Below are positions 57,000 through 64,000 of a stretch of DNA of 64,000 nucleotides, one piece after another. A program made the translations under genes and the position numbers. Location: assembly GCA_963921825.1 (NCBI GenBank), contig OY997592.1, positions 66,422,336 through 66,486,335 on the forward strand, written 5' to 3'. Source of the DNA: Erodium maritimum. Lineage: Eukaryota > Streptophyta > Magnoliopsida > Geraniales > Geraniaceae. The first letter of the stretch is position 1, and each line of letters opens with the position of its first letter. The notes below the pieces were generated by a model that had not been told where the DNA came from, searched no databases, and was given only the letters and a program-made list of their open reading frames with translations.

Positions 57000-58197
57000 G
57001 TTCGGATGTGATAGGTTCAAGATATTCTCTAAATTACAGAGAGGATTCGTCGCATTCGTCGATCGGTCGCTCCTCCCTTGCAAGCGAGTTCAACTCGTGG
57101 TCGCATTCGTCGCCCGATGTGTAGTTGCGAGACTCGTCCAACCTTGTACGCTTGCTTGCTTCGCTTTCTGCATCGAGGTTAAAGTCAAGGTCAATGTCAC
57201 ATTGTGGAACCTTCTTATGTTGCCACTTCGGTTTCATCCTCACGATCCTCCAAACCTGCTTGAGGTTAAACTCGTGGTTTTCCTCCTCCTTGTACGCCTT
57301 TTCAGCCGCTGCAATAACGTTAGCCTCGCTCCTTCCGCTTCTGAGATCGTTCTCAAAGATGGTATACTTCTCCTGGAATTTTGTGACTCTTTTGTTGCAT
57401 TGATGTCAATGGTCCTTGCAAGCACTCATTTCCCGAGGTAGGTCATCTACCTTGCTCGTCCACAGGAACTCGGCATGTACTTTTTTCCAATACATGTCAT
57501 TCCTCTGGTTCTTCCCAGTGATGGGGTCCAGCGAATTGTAGAGCCACGAACTCGCCAATATATCCTCCTCCACGATGGACCACTTTAGTCGCGAAGGTGC
57601 TTTAGTCGATATAGATGCACCCTTCTTCCCCTTCCAACTCGATTGCGTGGACGGAACAGATTGAGAAGGTTGTGTGGCCGGAACGAATTGGGAAGGTTGT
57701 GAAGGTTGCACGTTAGAGAATTGCAACTCTAGCCATTGAGGGTAGTGAGAGGGTTGTATGGGGGTATCGGTGATGATTGGTTCGAGTTGAGGAGGTTGGT
57801 GTATGACTCGATATTGGCCATGACGTCTTCTTCGGTGTGTTGAGAGTCAACGTCGTCGTTCAATGAGTCGGATACGAATTAGAGGCAGCGATTCTCGTCC
57901 ATTGGGAATCAAAGGAAAAAAAAACGAGAGAACTTGGAGAAGAATAAAAGGAGAAAGGGAGCTTCTGAAACAAGTGAAGGAGTGATTTTTTGGGTTGGGG
58001 TGAATCTGTATATATAGGAAATTTTAGTTTTTTTAATCGGCGTCGACACGTGTCGGCTTCTCAGTGGCTCGCCGACTAGCCGTTGGGGCTGCCACGACGC
58101 GTCGGGTCTGCAACGACCCACTGACACCCCGCCCCTGCAACGACGAGTCGTGGCAGCGCCTGCAACAACACGCCTACTGCGACCATTGCAGATGCTC
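57000..58197 (-). mobile_element. PIF/Harbinger remnant with Myb/SANT-like ORF1
   Basis: The right end is GAGCATCTGCAATGG (minus sense, ending at 58197) next to TAA, a typical Harbinger terminus and target. Inside, the minus strand encodes RLKWSIVEEDILASSWLYNS and ITGKNQRNDMYWKKV, the Myb/SANT-like domain of ORF1 (the so-called GST-T3-like family). Then, in shifted frames, come MKPKWQHKKVP and KRTRLDESRNYTSGD, the NAM-associated part. ORF1 assists the DDE transposase in this superfamily. Stops and frameshifts break it, the protein ends near 57030, and no left terminus or DDE transposase is present. Confidence 0.7.
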
Positions 58198-58379
58198 TAA
58201 TGGGGTTGTCGAGCTAGAGACCTATGTTCAAAGTCGAAATTTGTAATTTACATTTTACTTTTTGAAGATTGGAATCTGCGTGTTCTTATCACTTTAAAAT
58301 TAGAAACGTCTCTTCTAGAAAGAGAATAAAAAAAATCAGAAATATCTCTATTTATTTGTGTAAACGAAAGGTATTGATT

Positions 58380-59020
58380 TTATTAATAATAATATAAAAG
58401 ATTCATTACAACATTCAAAGTCTTAAAAGGTTCCTGAATAACAAACTCTGAGACAATGTGGTCGTATAAAACGGGTTTGAAGAAGAAGCATGCTAGCTTA
58501 ATAAGAGTGAAATTAGAAAACTGAAGAGAACCACTTAAAGTGATGTCTAAACGTTGTTTGATCCTCTGATGGGGACTCTTTAGGTCGTGAGGAGTACGAC
58601 CAAACTTGAACTCAACAGTAGTATTGAGAGGATATGCATGATTCAGGGATCCCTCTCGGTAAAAATCCATGAATCCCTGATTACTCATTGGACTTGATGA
58701 TGTTGCATACCAGTCCTCGCCTGATTCGTCTGATTTTTCCCGACTATGTCGTCGACCGTGTCTCCGCTCGAGACGTGGGAGGCTAGCACGGAGAGGGCGA
58801 GCACCACCGCAACATGTAGTCGTGGATCGTTCCCGATGCACCATCCTCCCGATACAACAACACTGGATTGTGGATACACAGAGGAGAGCACTACCGAAAT
58901 AAAGAGGAGAGGAGACTCACGAACGCTCTCGTGGTGGTCGGAGGCTTGCACGGTTACAGGATCATGGCGGTAGCTACGACAGCTTGGGCAGATAGCTCTC
59001 AACCCTTGCATTGATTGGAA
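58380..59020 (-). mobile_element. LINE-derived element (F), related to element D
   Basis: Read on the minus strand it runs from a leader containing GGGTTGAGAGCTATCTGCCC to an A/T-rich tail (AATAATAAAATCAATACC). It shares order and sequence with element D at 38.6-39.3 kb. ATTGATT occurs on both sides (near 58372 and 59012) and may be part of a TSD, but it is too short to be sure. No coding domain is present. Confidence 0.55.
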
Positions 59021-59899
59021 ATTTTAACTCCATCAGAAAGGTCTCTCTAATTTGTTGGAAGTTACAATTTACTTTCATTTGTTGGAAGTTGAAATATACA
59101 ATTTACCTTTTATATTTTTGGAAGTTAAAATCTGGGTATCCTTATCACTGTTAATTTAGGAAGTGGATACAAGAAATGAAACTGATAATATTGACCGTTG
59201 TTGTGCTTGATTTATCACCTTACAATAGATAGTATATATACACATACAAAGGTTCTAAAATGTCAAAAAAGACGGAAGGTTTGTGGGTTATGATTGTTGG
59301 CTATGTTGTGAGCTACTATCAAGGGAGGTGGAAAGTTGTCGGTGTTGTAGAGCAAAGTCAACAACGGTAGCTTCATGTTTTCTAACACGCCCATCAAACT
59401 CAATATGGTTATGAACCAAAATTGAGTTTGAATCGATCTGGAACTGGAAGTGAGTTCTGAAACCAGACTTGACTTTGAACTTCACTTGATTCTTGATAAA
59501 CGGATATAGAGCTCGCATGAGTGTTGCGGTTGACGAAAGTGAAAAATGGACGAGTAATCTACTGCTTCATGAAAATTAAGGTTTTCTTGCTAAACACTGA
59601 AAATGTCTCGATAGCCTTAGGGACGGTTAGAAACTCTGCACATATGGAGCATATGGAACTGCTCGAATGACGGAACCTTCTAAAATGGTCACACATAGAC
59701 TGACGGGACAGTATGTTGACGACGAATACCCTTCTAATCGGAGCGGAACGGGAATATCTTGTTGATTGACACACGAACACAACAAGAACAAATGGTACTG
59801 CAGAGATCATAACGGTTACCCAAGGCATGAGGATCGAACAATTGTTTAGAAGAGACAACAATGTTATGAAGCCCGAGCTGCGTTTTGAGACTGAAGGAC
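59021..59899. other. Spacer; short local repeats
   Basis: The phrase TTGTTGGAAGTT recurs at about 59052 and 59088. A diverged copy of 58260-58300 (ATCTGCGTGTTCTTATCACT) appears at 59130-59155 as ATCTGGGTATCCTTATCACT, so this DNA is partly duplicated around element F. No gene is supported. Confidence 0.4.
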
Positions 59900-60690
59900 T
59901 ACATTGGAAATGGTGTGCTACGGTGGCTCTTTGCTCAGAACGGAGCAACAACACGAACTTGAAATGTCGGTGGAAACGACGGAAATGACTCTCCGATCGG
60001 AACAAAGCAGCAACACGAAAACAGAACGCCAGTCGGAATGACGGAAAATAACTCTCTGATCAGAATGGTTCAAATAGATCCCCAATCAGAACGGAGTACC
60101 AACACGAACTAGGAATGCTGGTCGGAACAACGACAATGGCTCTCCGGTCGGAACGACGCAATAACAAGAACTTGAAAATGGCCGGTCGGAACGGCTTAAA
60201 TAGCTCTTTGGTCGGAACAGAGCAGCTACACAAAAATAGCCGGTTGGAACGGCTCAAATAGCTCTCTGGTCGGAACAGAGCAGCAAGAACAGCCGATTGA
60301 AACGGCTCGGATCTCCGGTTGGGACGAAACAACGACACGAACTTGGAATGCCAATCGGAACGGCTGGAATGGCTCTCCGGTCGGAACGGAGCAGCAACAC
60401 AAACTTTGAACCGCCGGTCGGAACTGCGGGAAGGCTATCTGATCAGAATAGAGTAGCAACACATGAACAGCCGGTCGGAACAACTTGGATCTCCGGATGA
60501 CCGGAATGGCTCTCCGGTCTAAACGGAGCAGCAACACAAACGTTGAACGCCGGTCGGAACAACAACAAATAGCTCTCCGATCAGAAAGGTTCAAATAAAT
60601 CTCTAATCGAAACGGAGTAGCAACATAAAATAACCGGTCGGGACGGCTCAAATAACTCTCTGATTGGAGCAACAACAAAAATAACAGGGT
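59900..60690. repeat. Diverged minisatellite built on GGTCGGAAC
   Basis: About a dozen imperfect units of roughly 45-65 bp combine GCCGGTCGGAACGGC, AATAGCTCTCCGGTCGGAAC and GGAGCAGCAACACGAACTTG in varying order. Long frames stay open on the minus strand (e.g. 60678-60226, 60338-60060) with repeated SDRRAI and FRPA phrases, but they end abruptly and differ between units. I read this as a tandem repeat rather than a gene. Confidence 0.75.
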
Positions 60691-60896
60691 CGGAACAGAG
60701 GCAACTCAATTTTCTCTCTTTTTTTTTTCAAAACTGCCTGCGTAGCATGTGGCCGAGTGTTACTGTTGGCGTGTGCAATTCACGCGCGGATGTGCTGAAC
60801 AATTTTGCCGAATGCGTGTCTCCATGTACATACTCTGCATGAGTCTTTCTTTGACTTGTCTTCTCAGCTACTGTAGTCCAAAAGCACATTTATTAC

Positions 60897-61247
60897 TGTT
60901 GAAGTATAAGTCTCACATAGAAAGTGTATGGACAAATTGAACGCTTGATAAGCATATTAGTGCCTCCACCCATCAGTTCGAGCTTTTGGGTTGGATAGGG
61001 CTTTAACATGGTATCAGAGCTGGTTCGGCCTAAGGCCTGTTTGTCACCTCCGCCCTGTGGTCTCCGGTCCATCTGCAGATGTCCAGTCCTGCTATGGCCC
61101 ACGTGTAGATGTCCAATCCTACACGTGAGGGGGAGTGTTGAAGTATAAGTCTCACATAGGAAGTGTATGGACAAATTGAACGCTTGATAAGCATATTAGT
61201 GCCTCCACCCATCAGTTCGAGCTTTTGGGTTGGGTAGGGCTTTAACA
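60897..61247 (+). mobile_element. TRIM (miniature LTR retrotransposon), structurally whole
   Basis: Two 112-bp LTRs (60897-61008, 61136-61247) start TGTTGAAGTATAAGTC, end GGGCTTTAACA and differ at two positions. A 12-base primer-binding site for initiator tRNA-Met, TGGTATCAGAGC (61009-61020), directly follows the first. A polypurine tract (GTGAGGGGGAG, about 61125-61135) directly precedes the second. The TSD is ATTAC (60892-60896, 61248-61252). The 127-bp interior codes for nothing, as in all TRIMs, which depend on other elements' proteins. Confidence 0.95.
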
Positions 61248-61252
61248 ATTAC

Positions 61253-61682
61253 CTTGCAACAGCAATTTATTACTCCTCTGCTTTCTTTCTTCTTCGCAAT
61301 CATGCTATTGTTGCAAAACCGAACCCTAGCTTATCTTCTTGAGAGCTATACCAACAAGAGAAATCGCAGCTACAATAACCAACAAAGAATGAAGCCACGG
61401 ACAGGGAGGGATCTACAGGATCAACAAGTAGGCACTGAAAGGTTGGTAGGAGCGAAACTCCCTTTAGCCGGCAGCGGAGAACAGGTTCAACACGACTGGA
61501 AAAAGAGGCTGAATCGGAGTAGCTCGAACAACAACAAATAAGGGAACAGCGGAAGAGAGTTGTTAGCAGCAGCGGATGTCCATTGGTGTGGCTCGCCGGA
61601 ACGGGTGGCTGGATAGAGCACCGGACGAAACGACCAAAGTGGCAGGGCAGATAACGGACAGCACATAAAAGAAGCAGCTCAC
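61253..61682. other. Spacer before the second duplicated block
   Basis: A 103-codon frame (61230-61541) and a 134-codon minus frame (61704-61300) overlap here; neither is recognised. No repeat boundaries were seen apart from the (CA)n-like stretch at 61680-61705. Confidence 0.4.
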
Positions 61683-62340
61683 ACTCACACACACTCACAC
61701 ACATAGTTTTCTAGGGTTTGGTGTTACTCATGGAGAAGCGAAAAGCAACCGAAGGTCTGGCCAACAAAACCATTTCGAAGAGGAAAACAATCACTAGAAG
61801 CATGGTCTTGGATGAACAAAAGGCTGAGGGTGAGCAACGAAAGCGTGTTACAAGGAGCTCCTTGAATCCGAAGAAGAGCAACACGGGGTACGTTTGCATT
61901 TTAGTAATTCAGTTTAGTATATTTTACTATTAGTTGTTTGGTTGCCTAGAAAGTTATCAAGTGCCTTTTTGGTCACCAAGAAAGGTGCTCCATTTTTTAT
62001 AGATCTAAATTTTGTTTTTTTTATGGTGATTTAGTATTTATGTATGTATTTTATTTTATGTTTGGTTGCACATTTTTGTGTAGATCTTAAATTTATTTTT
62101 GTCGTGGGTAGGACTAACTCTGAGGACAAAGTTGGTTGGGAGAAAGCATAAACAGGTACATTATACTACGTTTTTTGAACTGTATTACTTTTTTTTGAAT
62201 AATTAACATAATTATTCTATTGTTCTTTTAATCGAGAAATACAAACAATCCGCACGACGGCCTGAAGGAAGACTTAGCAGGCCACAACAAGGCTTTTAGT
62301 CGGGTCGTGCCCCCACGGAGGATTAAGCTCCAGATTTGGC
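61683..62340 (+). pseudogene. Duplicated block, copy 2, with a broken second exon
   Basis: Copy of 56.04-56.70 kb, same orientation. An ATG at 61730 opens MEKRKATEGLANKTISKRKT, and the first exon keeps its donor. The second exon carries changes that end it early: the expected WEKVASKQ reads WEKA and then a stop. The tail matches the first copy through AATCGAGAAATACAAACAAT and GGCCACAACAAGGCTTT, with small indels. The first copy is the less damaged one. Confidence 0.55.
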
Positions 62341-62373
62341 TTTGGAGGAACAAGCTCCAGATTCCGCTGCAAA

Positions 62374-62527
62374 GGATCAAGCTCACCACAAAACTTTGGT
62401 TTTGCACTATACTCAACTGCCACTAAAGAACATCATCTATTATGAGGCAATTGATATAGGATTTATAAACAAGTACTAAAATTCTTAGAAAGCAAATCAT
62501 AAAATAGATCCAAATCATAAAACAAGT
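62374..62527 (-). repeat. Inverted repeat, left arm, partly derived from LPA3 introns
   Basis: Inverse copy of 63190-63345. The arms share GTACTTGTTTATAAATC, ATAATAGATGATGTTCTTTA and GAGTATAGTGCAAAACCAAA. Two of these blocks also occur in LPA3 introns (near 51267-51313 and 49465-49490). Confidence 0.75.
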
Positions 62528-63189
62528 GTGATGGCCTGTCGGCCTAAGGCACACTATTTGGTTGGCCATAATCTGCGGCCGTTGATACTCAATCCTCAGA
62601 CTCATCCCAACGCCATAGACCCTTACCTCTCCCTCCATCTCTTAGAGAAAACTTTAGACTTATTCCGCTATAAAGATCTCATGTATCGGGCAGCTTGAAG
62701 AATACCAGACTCCAGAGATAACAGTGAAAAGAAGGTTAGATGCATCATTCGTTGACTTGAGGATGTCATTCGCCAATTCGAGCAACCAGGTCTTTTGGGA
62801 GGAGCAATAGGAAAAGTGTGGTATGCTGCTCTCTGCCTCCATCCTCACTTGTCAGAGATATTTTAAAATTACATCAGACAACGGCCGTCACGTCCTCCGC
62901 CCGTTAAATCGGGAACTCCCATTACACCCGGGATTGTGGGCAATTGAGGTGATCGAGGATCATGTTAGAAGGCTAACCGGCTGGAGTCCTCGACTGGTAC
63001 TGACACATGACAAGTGGATTGTGCGGGAGCTCAAGTTTTTGACCGGTACCAATGAACACTTCGAGCACTACCCTCCTGAACCATATGGACGTAGGCTAGT
63101 CCTCATACCCTCTCCTTGATAGGAGATTTGGAAGCTACATCCACTGAGAAGTTAATTTATGTTATTGCTATCTAAGAATTTTAGTACTT
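62528..63189. other. Loop between the inverted repeats
   Basis: A 98-codon frame (62823-63119, plus) includes HPGLWAIEVIEDHVRRLTGW and is less AT-rich than its surroundings, so it may be a gene fragment. I do not recognise it. Nothing else is supported. Confidence 0.4.
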
Positions 63190-63345
63190 GTTTTATGATT
63201 TGGATCTATTTTATGATTTGCTATCTAAGAATTTTAGTACTTGTTTATAAATCATATATCAATTGGCTCCATAATAGATGATGTTCTTTACTGACAGTTG
63301 AGTATAGTGCAAAACCAAACTTCTGTTGTGAAGGATCTACATGCA
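63190..63345 (+). repeat. Inverted repeat, right arm
   Basis: Partner of 62374-62527, about 90% identical over about 150 bp by eye. It contains the phrase CTAAGAATTTTAGTACTTGT twice and leads directly into the LPA3-derived sequence. Confidence 0.75.
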
Positions 63346-63638
63346 CATGCCTTAATAACTTGGGTGAGCCACATGTCTGGATAATATGTTGAAATCCTTA
63401 ACATTTCATCCAAGTTTACTTCTGTTTTTACCTATTGCTGACAGATGACATGTCATAATTTTGGATGATAAACGGTAATTATAAACATCTCATATTCGTA
63501 ATACATATTCATCGTATTAAGTTACATATTGCCCATTCCTTTCCAACTCAGAAATGCTTGTGGTGGAAGAACTTTACAAGGAAGTTGTTGAGGACACTTG
63601 GAGGCAATTATATTCAATGGAGAACTTGACCGGATAAG
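63244..63638 (+). pseudogene. Scrambled partial copy of the LPA3-like gene
   Basis: Three pieces of the gene at 48.4-51.9 kb are joined out of order: intron 7 sequence (51267-51313), intron 2 sequence (about 49465-49656, with a short deletion), and the end of exon 6, intron 6 and exon 7 (50785-50957). The exon 7 piece has a small deletion (GGCAATTATATTCAATGG against GGCAATTAATTATATTCAAT) and other changes. The last shared base is followed at once by NLR sequence. Confidence 0.8.
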
Positions 63639-63640
63639 AT

Positions 63641-64000
63641 CACTGCAAAAAGTTCAAGTATTTACCAGATGGATTCCAACACCTTGCCTCCCTTGAGAGC
63701 TTAACCATTGAAGCATGCTCAGAGCTAGTGGTTTTGCCTTACAGTATAAGGTACCTGAGTTCCCTGCAAAGAGTGATGATGTGTGGCACTTACCATGGTG
63801 AACTTGGAGAATCAATTGTTGCAAAGTTAGAGGTCTTGCCTTTGCAGCATGTACCTGCACTCCGTTGGTTGAGTATCAGACACTATCCCCGTCTAGAATC
63901 ATTGCCTAACTGGCTGGGGAAGCTTACATCTCTTTGGTCCTTGAATATTTCTCATTACCCCAAACTGACTTCCCTCCCAAGGAGAGTTCAGAACCTCACA
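63641..64000 (+). pseudogene. LRR fragment of a CC-NBS-LRR gene (runs off the right edge)
   Basis: 120 codons are open to the window end: HCKKFKYLPDGFQHLASLES, LTIEACSELVVLP, LESLPNWLGKLTSLWSLNIS and PKLTSLPRRVQNLT. These are the irregular leucine-rich repeats at the C-terminus of RGA-type CNLs. The left boundary is a junction with LPA3-derived sequence, with no NB-ARC domain before it. It may be the missing end of the NLR at 52.5 kb, moved about 9 kb away by insertions and rearrangement, or part of another family member. I call it a fragment because its 5' side is not NLR sequence. Confidence 0.8.

Noticed and set aside
60060-60678. Repeat-protein gene on the minus strand
   Set aside because: The frames correspond to minisatellite units, change phase between units and have no start context or flanking exons.
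56042-62340. The two duplicated blocks as LTRs of one 6-kb element
   Set aside because: They contain spliced exon sequence, lack TG...CA ends, a primer-binding site and a polypurine tract next to them. The DNA between holds unrelated elements, including a complete TRIM.

Overview
The window is nuclear DNA of a flowering plant, almost certainly a eudicot. Host genes have many short GT-AG introns in AT-rich sequence. Typical plant families are present: a MYB-CC regulator, a pinoresinol-lariciresinol reductase, a photosystem II assembly factor and a CC-NBS-LRR resistance gene. Most of the rest is plant transposable elements. I cannot fix the species from sequence alone.

Four host genes can be read from start to stop, with splice junctions that keep phase. 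They are an organellar ribosomal protein bL35 (1977-4788, +, 171 aa), a PHL11-like MYB-CC transcription factor (7962-10433, +, 263 aa), a pinoresinol-lariciresinol reductase (12966-16707, -, 311 aa) and an LPA3-like DUF1995 chloroplast protein (48370-51869, +, 316 aa). A CC-NBS-LRR gene next to LPA3 (52519 to about 54.2 kb) is broken and has lost its LRR region. A separate LRR fragment runs off the right edge (63641-64000).

Layout: 1-1.76 kb is Copia-like LTR debris. 2-16.7 kb is the main host gene block, whose introns hold several small DNA transposons with clear target-site duplications (TSDs). 17.4-19.7 kb is a deleted LINE. 20.0-20.6 kb is a CACTA terminus. 20.8-32.3 kb is one young Tekay-type Gypsy element with 2626-bp LTRs and a 5-bp TSD. 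32.3-33.4 kb is a Copia-like LTR remnant. 34.1-44.1 kb is a pile of LINE-derived elements without reverse transcriptase, one of which carries an open 498-codon RRM gene. 44.1-48.2 kb holds a long-TIR element between 116-bp direct repeats, then a nested stack (hAT-like repeat, LINE, Tourist-like element). 48.4-54.2 kb is LPA3 and the NLR. 54.2-63.6 kb is a Copia-like LTR, a duplicated exon pair, a Harbinger ORF1 remnant, a LINE piece, a GGTCGGAAC minisatellite, a perfect TRIM, an inverted repeat and shuffled pieces of LPA3.

The most unusual items are the RRM-coding non-autonomous retroelement, the run of LINE insertions into a few hundred bases of old AT-rich DNA, the 116-bp repeats around the 44.2-kb element, and the scrambled LPA3/LRR mosaic at the right end. 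All family names come from reading motifs and memory; no database search was run.
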